Source of the DNA: an uncultured Pelagibacteraceae bacterium
Lineage (GTDB): Bacteria > Pseudomonadota > Alphaproteobacteria > Pelagibacterales > Pelagibacteraceae
Direction: 5' to 3'
Assembly: GCA_902560855.1 (NCBI GenBank)
Contig: CACENJ010000004.1
Coordinates: 1 to 64,000 of the forward strand
Length of the DNA: 64,000 bases
Position 1 is the first letter of the stretch. Each line of letters begins with the position of its first letter. Shown piece after piece: positions 39,488 through 47,904 of the stretch. The notes beneath the pieces were generated by a model. It had not been told where the DNA came from. It worked only from the letters and a program-made list of their open reading frames with translations, and made no database searches. The position numbers were made by a program, and so were the translations under genes.

Positions 39488-40213
39488 ATGAAGTTATCTA
39501 TAATAGTCCCACACTTTAATGAAGCAAAAAATATAGAAGATTTTTGTATAAATTTTTCTACAAGAAATAAAATTGAAAATTATGAAGTAGTTTTTATCAA
39601 TGATTATAGCAACGATAATACTGAAAGTTTGGTTGAAACACTTTCTAATAGATTTGATAAATTTCTTTTTATTAAAAATGATAAAAAAAAAGGTTTGGGT
39701 GGAGCGATTCGTACTGGTATTTCAAAATCATCAGGAGAATTAATTGTAATAATGATGTGTGATTCATCTGACTCAATTGATGATTTGCAAGTTTACTATA
39801 AACTTATGAAAGAAAATGAATGTGATGCAGTTTTTGGTTCTCGATTTTTAAAAGACTCCAAAGTTTATAATTATCCTGTTAAAAAATTAGTTTTGAATAG
39901 AATTTTTAATTATTTTGTAAAATTACTTTTTTGGTCTGATTATAATGATTTTACCAACGCATTTAAAATTTATAAAAAAAAAACTTTATTAAGCATATAC
40001 CCGTTGGTTTCCGAACATTTCAATATTTTTTTAGAAATTCCATTAAAAATAATTTATAGAAATTTTAATTATAAAATAATTGCAATTGAATGGAATAATA
40101 AAAGGATAGGAAAAAGCAATTTTAGAATAAGAGAGCTAGGTTCAAAATATTTTTTTACTCTTTTATATTGTTTTTTTGAAAAAATTCTTATTTTGGGTAA
40201 CAAAAAAAAATAA
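39488..40213 (+). CDS. Family 2 glycosyltransferase (DPM1-like)
   Basis: A 241-residue GT-A glycosyltransferase: IIVPHFNEAKNIEDF at the N terminus, INDYSNDNTESL (about 36-47), KKGLGGAIRTGI (about 65-76), a DSSDSI acidic motif (about 93-98) at the DxD position and FGSRFLKDS (about 120). This layout fits polyprenyl-phosphate mannosyl/glucosyl transferases. It has no obvious C-terminal membrane helices, unlike the GT2 at 61086. It is read opposite to the epimerases but clearly part of the same cassette, and its end lies two bases from the nadA stop. Confidence 0.87.
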   Translation: MKLSIIVPHFNEAKNIEDFCINFSTRNKIENYEVVFINDYSNDNTESLVETLSNRFDKFLFIKNDKKKGLGGAIRTGISKSSGELIVIMMCDSSDSIDDLQVYYKLMKENECDAVFGSRFLKDSKVYNYPVKKLVLNRIFNYFVKLLFWSDYNDFTNAFKIYKKKTLLSIYPLVSEHFNIFLEIPLKIIYRNFNYKIIAIEWNNKRIGKSNFRIRELGSKYFFTLLYCFFEKILILGNKKK

Positions 40214-40215
40214 TT

Positions 40216-41205
40216 TTATCTTCCTATTTCGGCCATTCTCTCAACTGATTTTCTTGCTTTTTCAATTGTTTCTTGATTTAAAATTATTTCATTAGTTTCA
40301 TTTTCCAGACAATCTAAAACTTTTGGAAGAGTAATTTTTTTCATGTGTGGACACAAATTACACGGCTTAATAAATTCAACATTTGGGTTATCTACTTGGA
40401 CATTGTCACTCATGGAGCATTCAGTTACCATCATTACTTTCTTTGGCTGGTTATCTTTTACATATTTAATCATTCCACTGGTTGATCCAGCAAAGTCACT
40501 AGCACTGATTACATCCGGAGGACATTCTGGATGAGCAATTATTTTTATACCCGGGTTGCTTTTTCTTATCTGATTGATTTCTTCATCATTAAACTGTTCA
40601 TGTACTTCACAAGTACCTTTCCAAGAAATAATTTCCACATCTGTTTGTGAAGCAACATATTTTGCGAGATAATCATCTGGTAAAAATATTACTTTTTTAA
40701 CATTTAAAGATTTAACAATTTTTAATGCATTTGCAGAGGTGCAACACACATCTGTTTCAGCCTTAACATCTGCAGAAGTATTTACATATGATACCACAGG
40801 AACACCTGGATATTTTTTTTTTAAATTTCTTACATCTTGCCCAGTTATAGACGCCGCTAGCGAACATCCAGCTTTCATATCTGGAAGAAAAACCTTTTTT
40901 TCCGGACTCATTAATTTTGCAGTTTCCGCCATAAAATGAACCCCGCACATTATTATAATATCAGCTTTAGTTTTTGCGGCTTCCACAGCAAGTGCAAGAG
41001 AGTCTGCAGAAAAATCAGAAACACCATGGTATATTTCTGGAGTTTGGTAGTTATGTGCAAGTATAACTGCGTTTTTTTCTTTTTTTAATTGATTGATTTT
41101 GTAGATATATGGTGCATGAATAGACCATTCTATCTCAGGCAATACTCTAGAAATTTTTTTATAAATAGGTGCTGTTGCTTTTTTTATTTCACTTGTAAAT
41201 TCCAT
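40216..41205 (-). CDS. nadA: Quinolinate synthase A
   Basis: [4Fe-4S] enzyme condensing iminoaspartate with dihydroxyacetone phosphate to quinolinate. In the 329 residues the three cluster cysteines can be placed in IIMCGVHFMAET (about 88), the region around WKGTCEVHEQF (about 198, or the CCTSANA pair near 155) and CNLCPHMKKITL (about 283-295). LAHNYQTPEIY and the AHPECPPDV segment are family hallmarks. It provides substrate for NadC; it needs NadB or an aspartate dehydrogenase, neither of which is in this window. A tRNA-Leu starts 55 bases from its start in the opposite direction. Confidence 0.96.
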   Translation of the reverse strand: MEFTSEIKKATAPIYKKISRVLPEIEWSIHAPYIYKINQLKKEKNAVILAHNYQTPEIYHGVSDFSADSLALAVEAAKTKADIIIMCGVHFMAETAKLMSPEKKVFLPDMKAGCSLAASITGQDVRNLKKKYPGVPVVSYVNTSADVKAETDVCCTSANALKIVKSLNVKKVIFLPDDYLAKYVASQTDVEIISWKGTCEVHEQFNDEEINQIRKSNPGIKIIAHPECPPDVISASDFAGSTSGMIKYVKDNQPKKVMMVTECSMSDNVQVDNPNVEFIKPCNLCPHMKKITLPKVLDCLENETNEIILNQETIEKARKSVERMAEIGR

Positions 41206-41260
41206 AACTAAAATCTATCAACTTGAAAGATAATTGTCATTCTATTATTCTGACGCATAA

Positions 41261-41345
41261 GCGGCCATGCTGAAATTGGTAGACAGGCTTGGTTGAGGGC
41301 CAAGTGGGATTCCCATTGAGAGTTCGAGTCTCTCTGGCCGCACCA
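41261..41345 (+). tRNA. tRNA-Leu (anticodon GAG)
   Basis: An 85-base class II tRNA: acceptor GCGGCCA/TGGCCGC, D loop with AATTGGTAGAC, anticodon stem CTTGG/CCAAG around loop TTGAGGG (anticodon GAG, leucine CTC/CTT), a long variable arm, T loop TTCGAGT, and an encoded CCA. The 3' end abuts the stop codon of the convergent acetyltransferase gene. Confidence 0.97.
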
Positions 41346-41807
41346 TTATTTTGCTATATCTATAGAAAAATAGCATGAATTTGGATCTTTTTTATAATGA
41401 GCAAACGGTTCACAAGTTTTAAATCCATAACTTTCAAATAATTTTCTTGCAGGTGAAAAAAAATTACCTGAACCTGTCTCAACGCTTATTTTTCTAATAT
41501 TTAATTTCTTTGCTTCATTTATTAAATGATCGATAATTTTAATTCCAAATCCATTTTTTCTAAATTCATCTACTATTCTTATCGATTTAAATTCACCATG
41601 ATTTTCATCCAAAAATTTTAATGCTCCACAACCAATAAGTTTTTCGTTTTCCCACAGACTCCAAAACTTTATAGATGAAACTTTTAAACCTGGTATATCC
41701 AAAACATGCGTGCTTCCTTTTGGTGATACAGATCTTAACTCAATAAAATGTTTTTTTAAAAGTTCGTTTACCTCAGGATGATCAAAATTATTTTCTATTG
41801 ATTTCAT
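41346..41807 (-). CDS. GNAT family N-acetyltransferase
   Basis: A 153-residue acyl-CoA-dependent acetyltransferase of the GNAT fold. The acetyl-CoA binding loop is RIVDEFRKNGFGIKIIDHLI (about 74-93; canonical R/Q-x-x-G-x-G/A is KNGFGI), preceded by beta strands with LIGCGALKFLDENHGEFKSI, and followed by ISVETGSG and FYESYGF-like (LFESYGFKTC). The substrate is unknown. It follows the racemase gene after seven bases on the same strand, so the two may act on related small molecules. Confidence 0.87.
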   Translation of the reverse strand: MKSIENNFDHPEVNELLKKHFIELRSVSPKGSTHVLDIPGLKVSSIKFWSLWENEKLIGCGALKFLDENHGEFKSIRIVDEFRKNGFGIKIIDHLINEAKKLNIRKISVETGSGNFFSPARKLFESYGFKTCEPFAHYKKDPNSCYFSIDIAK

Positions 41808-41814
41808 GAATTTA

Positions 41815-42513
41815 TCAATATTTTTTATATTTTTTCATTGAAACGTTAGCTAGTAAAAGATTGGGATCTATAAAAATTTTTGATTTTTTAATTTTTTTGA
41901 AAGATTTGTAGGCAAATATAGCTATAGGCAACTCAGTACATCCAAGTATTATTTTTTTACATTTAATTTTCATTAAATAATTAATTGCAGGTTTTATTGC
42001 TTTTTCAGCCTCCTTAACTTTTCCTAATTTGACATATTTTATTGCTTTATTAACAGACTTAGTTTGCAATAGTTGATCTGGGCTTACTAATTTGAAATTT
42101 TTATCAAAATATTTATTATAAACACCCGTTTTTAAAGTTGCTTCTGTGCAAAGGATTCCAATTTTTGAATTTTTTTTACAAGTTTTCTTCGTATGAAAAT
42201 AAACTTCTTTCGGCATACTTATTATTGGAATTTTAACTTTTTTTTGTAAATCATCATACCAATAATGCGCTGTATTGCATGGCATTACGATAAATTTACA
42301 TTTATTTTTTTTAAGCAAATTACACCCTGCAATTAAACTTTTTAAAACGTTGTAATATTTATTAAGATTTTCAGGTCTTTTAGGAATATTTGATTTGTTG
42401 TAAAGAATAAAAAGAGGGTATTTTTGGTCAGATTTCCCTCTATTTAAAACTGCAAGTTTATTACAAAAATCTAAACCCGCTTGTGTTCCCATTCCACCTA
42501 AAATACCAATCAT
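41815..42513 (-). CDS. Aspartate/glutamate racemase family protein
   Basis: A 232-residue cofactor-independent amino-acid racemase. It starts MIGILGGMGTQAGLDF, the typical aspartate racemase N terminus; the two catalytic cysteines are in VMPCNTAHYW (C80 or so) and ILGCTELPIA (about C192). PCNTAH and GCTEL are the classic pair. Aspartate racemase is likeliest; glutamate racemase (MurI) usually has different flanks. It could supply D-amino acids for the cell wall or catabolise them. It diverges from the alpha/beta hydrolase across a 68-base gap. Confidence 0.88.
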   Translation of the reverse strand: MIGILGGMGTQAGLDFCNKLAVLNRGKSDQKYPLFILYNKSNIPKRPENLNKYYNVLKSLIAGCNLLKKNKCKFIVMPCNTAHYWYDDLQKKVKIPIISMPKEVYFHTKKTCKKNSKIGILCTEATLKTGVYNKYFDKNFKLVSPDQLLQTKSVNKAIKYVKLGKVKEAEKAIKPAINYLMKIKCKKIILGCTELPIAIFAYKSFKKIKKSKIFIDPNLLLANVSMKKYKKY

Positions 42514-42581
42514 AATAATTCAATTTTAAAAAAATTTTTCTTTTAGTCTTATAATTATACAATTATTATCTAATTATAATT

Positions 42582-43337
42582 ATGCAAGATATATATATTG
42601 ACGATCAAGGCAATGGATTTCCTCTAGTTTTAGTACATGGTTTTTTAGGCTCCTCGGAAATGTGGAAACCTCAAAAAGAATTTTTAAGCAAATATTTTAG
42701 GGTTATAACTCCAGCACTACCAGGTTTTGGAGAAAGTTATAAAGTTAAATCACAAAGCAGTATAAATGAAATGGCTCAAACAGTTATAAAATGTATGAAA
42801 GAAATGAATATTGAAAAATTTAACTTACTTGGTCATTCCATGGGTGGCATGATTGTTCAAGAAATGGCAAAAATATCTGGAGATAAAATAAATAAATTAA
42901 TTTGTTATGCTACTGGCTCAGTAGGTAATATTCCAGGAAGATTTGAAACGATAGACACCTCAAGAGAAAGGTTGAGAAAAGAAGGCATTAAAGAAACCGT
43001 TAAAAGAGTTCCTAAAAAATGGTTTGTAGAAGCCGATAAAGCAAAATATTTTTATCTTTGTGTAAATGCAGTAAAAAAAATAACAGAAGAAACAGCAGAT
43101 AATGCTTTGATTGCAATGAAAAATTGGAGAGGACTTGAAAATTTAAAAAATATCAAAAATAATACATTAATTATCTGGGGTGATAAAGATTTGTCGTACA
43201 ATTTTGATCAAGTAGATATTTTAAATAAAAATATTCCAAATAGCGAAATGAAAATCTTCAAAAATTGCTCTCACAATGTTCATCTAGAAAAACCAGAAGA
43301 ATTTAATAGAATAGTTCTAAGTTATCTTAATAAATAG
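42582..43337 (+). CDS. Alpha/beta hydrolase
   Basis: A 251-residue soluble alpha/beta-hydrolase. The oxyanion HG motif is VHGFLGSSEMW (about 19-29), the nucleophile elbow GHSMGG (serine near residue 88), an acid in IWGDKDLS (about 205) and the catalytic histidine in NCSHNVHLEKPEEF (about 230). This set fits small ester/peroxidase/C-C hydrolases such as the BioH/MhpC type; the substrate is undetermined. It precedes proX by 91 bases and is probably an independent unit. Confidence 0.88.
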   Translation: MQDIYIDDQGNGFPLVLVHGFLGSSEMWKPQKEFLSKYFRVITPALPGFGESYKVKSQSSINEMAQTVIKCMKEMNIEKFNLLGHSMGGMIVQEMAKISGDKINKLICYATGSVGNIPGRFETIDTSRERLRKEGIKETVKRVPKKWFVEADKAKYFYLCVNAVKKITEETADNALIAMKNWRGLENLKNIKNNTLIIWGDKDLSYNFDQVDILNKNIPNSEMKIFKNCSHNVHLEKPEEFNRIVLSYLNK

Positions 43338-43428
43338 CATAATAATTGAAAACAAAATTGTTGAAGTTTAAAGCAAATTAAACTCAAATTGTGTTTTTAA
43401 ATTTAAATTAAATTGAATAGGGGAAATA

Positions 43429-44391
43429 ATGAAAATAATAAGAACAGCAATAATTGCTGTAATGATTTCAACGTTTGCTTCATTTTCAAGTTTTGCTGAA
43501 AAAGTAAAAATTGGAGATCCAGGTTGGACAGGTGCAACAGCTATAGCAAATTTATTAGCTGCAGTTGTTACTGACAAAATGGGAGGAGAAGCAGAACTAG
43601 TTCCAGGAAATAATACTGCAATTTACGGAGCAATTGATAGAGGAAAAGGTGAAATAGAAGTTCATCCAGACATTTGGTTGCCAAACCAAGAAGCTTATAC
43701 TAATGATTTAGTTCCAAAAGGAACTCTTAAGTTAAGCAGCAATCCTTACGAAGGAAACCAAGGATATTGTGTTTCACAAGATTTTGCTAAAAAAATGAAT
43801 ATCACTGCAATTGAAGACTTAGGAAGACCAGAAGTTGTTAAAGCTATGGATAGCGATGGCAATGGCAAAGGTGAGTTTTGGATTGGTGCAGATGGTTGGG
43901 CTTCAGCAAACGTGAACCAAGTAAAACTTAGAGATTACAAATTATACGATTCAGGTATTGAGCCTATAAGAGCCGCAGAAGCAGTTAAAAATGCTAGAGT
44001 TCTTGACTCAATTAAAAAAGGAGAAGGTTATGCATTCTATTGTTATAAGCCACATGCAATTTGGGGTATGGCAGACGTAGTAATGTTGGAAGAGCCAAAA
44101 TACGATCCAGCTAAGTATAAAATGATTCAGCCAAAAGCAGATCCTGATTGGTATAAAAAATCTTATGTTGCATCTAAAGATGCTCTTAAGCAAATACAAA
44201 TCGGTTGGGGAACTTCTTTAGAAAGTAAATCTCCTGCAATTGTAGGATTCTTTAAAAATTTCAAAATAACAGCAGATGATGTTTCTTGGATGGCTTATGA
44301 AGTTTCTGTGCAGAAAAGAGATCCAGCTGAAGTAGCCAGAGAGTGGATGAGTAAAAACAAATCTACAGTTGATGGCTGGTTAGGACTATAA
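43429..44391 (+). CDS. proX: Glycine betaine/proline-type ABC transporter, periplasmic binding protein
   Basis: A 320-residue periplasmic binding protein of the OpuAC/ProX family. The signal peptide is clear (MKIIRTAIIAVMISTFASFSSFA, cleavage after FA). The mature protein has VKIGDPGWTGATAI, GNNTAIYGAIDRGKGEIEVHPDIWLPNQ and YEGNQGYCVSQDF, with tryptophans (such as WIGADGWASANVNQ and a WYKKSYV stretch) of the kind that form the quaternary-ammonium cage. A good ribosome-binding site (AGGGGA) precedes the ATG. It begins a proXVW operon; such osmolyte uptake serves both carbon and one-carbon supply in SAR11. Confidence 0.93.
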   Translation: MKIIRTAIIAVMISTFASFSSFAEKVKIGDPGWTGATAIANLLAAVVTDKMGGEAELVPGNNTAIYGAIDRGKGEIEVHPDIWLPNQEAYTNDLVPKGTLKLSSNPYEGNQGYCVSQDFAKKMNITAIEDLGRPEVVKAMDSDGNGKGEFWIGADGWASANVNQVKLRDYKLYDSGIEPIRAAEAVKNARVLDSIKKGEGYAFYCYKPHAIWGMADVVMLEEPKYDPAKYKMIQPKADPDWYKKSYVASKDALKQIQIGWGTSLESKSPAIVGFFKNFKITADDVSWMAYEVSVQKRDPAEVAREWMSKNKSTVDGWLGL

Positions 44392-44411
44392 AGTAGTTCA
44401 TTATAATTATA

Positions 44412-44442
44412 TTTACCTGGCAGCATAAAGTTGCCAGGTAAA
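44412..44442 (+). terminator. Intercistronic hairpin between proX and proV
   Basis: A perfect 11-bp stem, TTTACCTGGCA with TGCCAGGTAAA around a nine-base loop, followed by GCTTTT and further T-rich sequence. It lies 21 bases after the proX stop. As a weak terminator or mRNA-protecting hairpin it would make more binding protein than ATPase and permease, the usual need for such systems. Confidence 0.75.
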
Positions 44443-44479
44443 GCTTTTCAATTAATTTTTATTTGTAAATTAGTTACAT

Positions 44480-45529
44480 ATGGAAGCAGCAATCCAAATA
44501 CAAAATGTCTGGAAAATCTTTGGAAATAATTCAAAAGAAGCTTTGAATGCTATTCAAAACCAAAAGATCTCGAAACAAGAAGCATTAGAAAAATATAACT
44601 CTGTAATAGGTGTTTCAAATGTTTCTTTCGAAGTAAAAAAGGGAGAAATATTTTGTGTAATGGGATTATCAGGAAGTGGAAAATCTACTTTAGTAAGACA
44701 CATTAATAGGCTACTGGAACCTACCTCAGGTAAAATTTTAATTAATAATCAAGATGTGATGCAATTTAACAAAGAAAATCTGCAAGAATTAAGAAATAAA
44801 AAAATAGGAATGGTTTTTCAGAATTTTGCTCTAATGCCCCACCGGTCTGTACTAGACAATATTGCAATGCCTCTAGAAATAAGAGGTATAAGTAAAAATG
44901 ATAGGCTAGATGCTGCAAACAATATTTTAAATATTGTAGAATTACATGGATGGGGGAATAAGTATGCACATGAATTATCTGGAGGTATGCAACAAAGGGT
45001 AGGATTAGCTAGAGCTTTGGCAGCAGATCCAGAATTTTTACTTATGGATGAACCTTTTAGTGCACTTGATCCGTTAATACGAAGACAGCTACAAACAGAA
45101 TTTATTAAACTTTCAAAACAAATGAAAAAAACAACTGTATTTATTACTCACGATTTAGATGAAGCAGTAAGAGTTGGACATAGAATTGCTATTATGAGAG
45201 ATGGCATGGTAGTTCAAATTGGAACTCCAGAAGAAATTGTCGTTAATCCCGCAGATGCATATGTTGCTGATTTTGTTAAAGGAATTTCAAGACTAAAAGT
45301 AGTTCAGGCAAAAACAATTATGCGACCTTTGATAGATTATGAAAAAAAATTTGGGTTATTAGAAAAAGATATTGAAACAGTTGAGGAGAATGATTTGTTA
45401 AGCAAATTAATAGAAACTTCCGTTTCTAAGGATAGACCAATTATTGTTTTAAATAAAAAAAATGAAAAAGTAGGGATTATTACCCAATCTGATTTACTAA
45501 AGGCCGTTGTGGAAGGTAACGATGACTAA
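44480..45529 (+). CDS. proV: Glycine betaine/proline ABC transporter ATPase
   Basis: A 349-residue ATPase of the ProV/OpuAA family. Walker A GLSGSGKST is at 62-70, preceded by a family-typical N-terminal insert (about 15-45, with EALNAIQNQKISKQEALEKY). The signature LSGGMQQRVGLARALA (about 165-180), Walker B LLMDEPFSALD and switch His in FITHDLDEA follow. The C terminus ends with a partial CBS-like domain (RPIIVLNKKNEKVGIITQSDLL), which senses ionic strength in related transporters. The last eight bases overlap the proW start. Confidence 0.95.
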   Translation: MEAAIQIQNVWKIFGNNSKEALNAIQNQKISKQEALEKYNSVIGVSNVSFEVKKGEIFCVMGLSGSGKSTLVRHINRLLEPTSGKILINNQDVMQFNKENLQELRNKKIGMVFQNFALMPHRSVLDNIAMPLEIRGISKNDRLDAANNILNIVELHGWGNKYAHELSGGMQQRVGLARALAADPEFLLMDEPFSALDPLIRRQLQTEFIKLSKQMKKTTVFITHDLDEAVRVGHRIAIMRDGMVVQIGTPEEIVVNPADAYVADFVKGISRLKVVQAKTIMRPLIDYEKKFGLLEKDIETVEENDLLSKLIETSVSKDRPIIVLNKKNEKVGIITQSDLLKAVVEGNDD

Positions 45530-47027
45530 TAAAGAAAGTAAAAATTTATCTAGATCTGAGCTTATTACTAATTTTGTCATTTCTAATCCTGAATATTATA
45601 TTAATGAATTCAAAAAAATTGGGAGCAAACGATCATATTCTTTTTCGTTTAATTTATTTGCTTCATTGCTAGGACCTATTTGGTTTGGAATGAGAAATAT
45701 TTGGAACTATGCTTTAGCTTTTTTGATTATTGAAACTTTTGCTGTAGTTCAAATAATTAGAGGTTTATTTGGAAATATTACTAAAGAAGCATTAGAAAAA
45801 ATTGATAAAATTCAGTCAACAATTGACTTTAGAAGTAAACAGCTAGAAGCCGCTATAGAAAATAATCCTGATAAAGTGGAAGTATATAAGAGAGCAATAA
45901 AATCTTTAGAAGATGCAATGCAGGGATATATTTTAGATGTTCAACAAATTGAAGCTTCTGCTATATGGATCACAATTTTTGGCATTGGATTATTAATATT
46001 TGTTAAGTTTATACAGGGAATATTAGCTAATACAATTTTAGAAAAAAGATACTCTGAATGGCTTTCCAACAAATTATTGAGTCCTGGAATGAAAATGAAA
46101 AATTATGTTTTAAGTGGGATATTTACGGCGTTAATAATGTTATTTTCAGTGATTCATTATAGCTTTCCAGGGCTGATGGAAATTATGAATGATTTTCCAA
46201 CACATCCTGAAATTAGACTTACATCAATTAAATGGGTTGAAACTGTTTTTGATTATGCAGTTATAAAGGGAGATGCTTTATTTACTGCTATCACAATAGG
46301 AATAAGATCAGTTCTAGATTTTTTAGAATTACTGTTTGTAAAAACTCCATGGGTTGTAATTATTACAACAATAGTAGTTTTAACAGGTCTATCAGCAGGA
46401 CCTAGAACAGCAATTTATTCTTGCGGTTTTTTAGCTTACATGGGTTTTCTTGGTTTTTGGGTTAAAGCAATGACGACATTAGCTTTACTTGGTACTGCAG
46501 CGATACTTAGTATTGTAATTGGTATTCCACTTGGAATTTATTGCGCGAGACGTCAAAGATTTTACTCAATGATTAGGCCTATTATGGATTTTATGCAAAC
46601 TATGCCAGCTTTCGTATTCATGATTCCAGTTATTGCATTTTTTGGAACTGGAAAAGTTGCTGCTGTTATTATCACTATGATATTTGGTGGAACACCAGTA
46701 GTTAGACTTACAGTTTTAGGTTTAAGGGGAGTTCCTGAAACCATAAGAGAGGCCGCAATAGCATATGGTGCATCTAAATGGTATTTGTTAAGAAAAGTAG
46801 ACTTACCGTTAGCAACCCCATCAATATTGGCAGGAGTTAACCAGACAGTAATGTTAAGTTTAGCAATGGTAGTTGTTGCATCTTTAATTGGAGCGAAAGG
46901 CTTAGGTCAGGATGTTTTAGAAGCTTTACAATATGCAAATGTTGGCCAAGGCATTTTAGCGGGGATTGCAATATTATTTGTAGCTTTAATTCTAGATAGA
47001 GTCGTTCAAGGGAAGAAAAGGGTTTAA
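45522..47027 (+). CDS. proW: Glycine betaine/proline ABC permease with long N-terminal domain
   Basis: A 501-residue permease. The start is ATG 45522 (with GGAAGG nine bases before) rather than the TTG at 45507. The C-terminal half (about 290-490) is the ProW core: GPRTAIYSC, DFMQTMPAFVFMIPVIAFFG, the coupling EAA-like loop AIAYGASKWYLLRKVDLPLA, and ASLIGAKGLGQDVLEAL. Before it is about 200 residues of extra sequence: SFNLFASLLGPIWFGMRNIWNYALAF resembles DUF2628-type domains, then a charged coiled coil (about 95-140) and further membrane helices. E. coli ProW has about 100 N-terminal residues; this extension is longer and different in kind. Confidence 0.9.
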   Translation: MTNKESKNLSRSELITNFVISNPEYYINEFKKIGSKRSYSFSFNLFASLLGPIWFGMRNIWNYALAFLIIETFAVVQIIRGLFGNITKEALEKIDKIQSTIDFRSKQLEAAIENNPDKVEVYKRAIKSLEDAMQGYILDVQQIEASAIWITIFGIGLLIFVKFIQGILANTILEKRYSEWLSNKLLSPGMKMKNYVLSGIFTALIMLFSVIHYSFPGLMEIMNDFPTHPEIRLTSIKWVETVFDYAVIKGDALFTAITIGIRSVLDFLELLFVKTPWVVIITTIVVLTGLSAGPRTAIYSCGFLAYMGFLGFWVKAMTTLALLGTAAILSIVIGIPLGIYCARRQRFYSMIRPIMDFMQTMPAFVFMIPVIAFFGTGKVAAVIITMIFGGTPVVRLTVLGLRGVPETIREAAIAYGASKWYLLRKVDLPLATPSILAGVNQTVMLSLAMVVVASLIGAKGLGQDVLEALQYANVGQGILAGIAILFVALILDRVVQGKKRV

Positions 47028-47059
47028 ATTTAAGCTACAATAGATTTTAAAATTAATCT

Positions 47060-47902
47060 ATGGAACCAGACATTTTTTTATTAGTTATTTTTGCGGCGGT
47101 TCTACATGCCGTTTGGAATGGTATGGTTAAAAGTTATAAGGATAAAGTTATTTCTGTTTCCGCAATAGTTTTTGGACATCTACCAATAGCATTAATAGTA
47201 ATGTTATTTTTACCCTTACCTACTTTAGAAAGTGTACCCTATATAATATTAAGTGCCATTATACATCAAGGATATCAATACAATTTAATATCAGCTTATA
47301 AAGCTGGAGATTTAACCAAAGTTTATCCAATAGCACGGGGAACTGGACCAATTGTAACATCAATAATTTCAATTTTTTTTTTGGGAATTTTAATTACAAA
47401 ATTTCAAACATTATCAATTATTTTAATTTGTTTTGGAATAATTATACTCGGATTGTTTAATGAAGAACTATTAAAAAATAATAAAGCAGTCATCTATTCA
47501 TTGATTACTGGATTTTTTATAGGACTATATTCATTGGCAGATGGTTATGGAGCAAGAATAAGTCAATCTCCATTAAGTTTTTTAGGATGGTCATTTATTT
47601 TAAACGCAATGATATTTCCTTTTGTTTTAAAATATATGGGATATTCAAATGTATTTAGTCAAGTTATAAAAAAGGCAAAACTTATTTTTTGGGTTGGAGG
47701 ATCAATTTCTTATATAGTTTATGGGATTGTTGTTTGGTCTTTTACAAAAGCACCAATCCCACTGGTAAGCGCTCTAAGAGAATCTAGTATTGTTTTTTCT
47801 ATTTTAATTGGATTTTTTTTCCTAAAAGAACGTATAACTTTCATAAAAGTTATATCGATATTAACAATATTTGTTGGAGTTGTTTTTCTTAAACTTTTTT
47901 AA
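47060..47902 (+). CDS. EamA/DMT-family transporter
   Basis: A 280-residue membrane protein with about ten helices arranged as two repeated halves, the drug/metabolite transporter pattern. Landmarks: LHAVWNGMVKSYKDK (residues 15-29) at the first loop, YKAGDLTKVYPIARGTGPIV (about 80-99), and the second-repeat FTKAPIPLVSALRESSIVFSILIGFFFLKER (about 230-260). It is 32 bases after proW on the same strand and may be cotranscribed; transport of an amino acid or osmolyte breakdown product is possible but unproven. Confidence 0.88.
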   Translation: MEPDIFLLVIFAAVLHAVWNGMVKSYKDKVISVSAIVFGHLPIALIVMLFLPLPTLESVPYIILSAIIHQGYQYNLISAYKAGDLTKVYPIARGTGPIVTSIISIFFLGILITKFQTLSIILICFGIIILGLFNEELLKNNKAVIYSLITGFFIGLYSLADGYGARISQSPLSFLGWSFILNAMIFPFVLKYMGYSNVFSQVIKKAKLIFWVGGSISYIVYGIVVWSFTKAPIPLVSALRESSIVFSILIGFFFLKERITFIKVISILTIFVGVVFLKLF

Positions 47903-47904
47903 TT

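Noticed and set aside
43338..43428. Riboswitch upstream of proX
   Set aside because: The 91-base gap has only AT-rich sequence and no multi-stem conserved core that I recognise as a glycine or SAM-type riboswitch.
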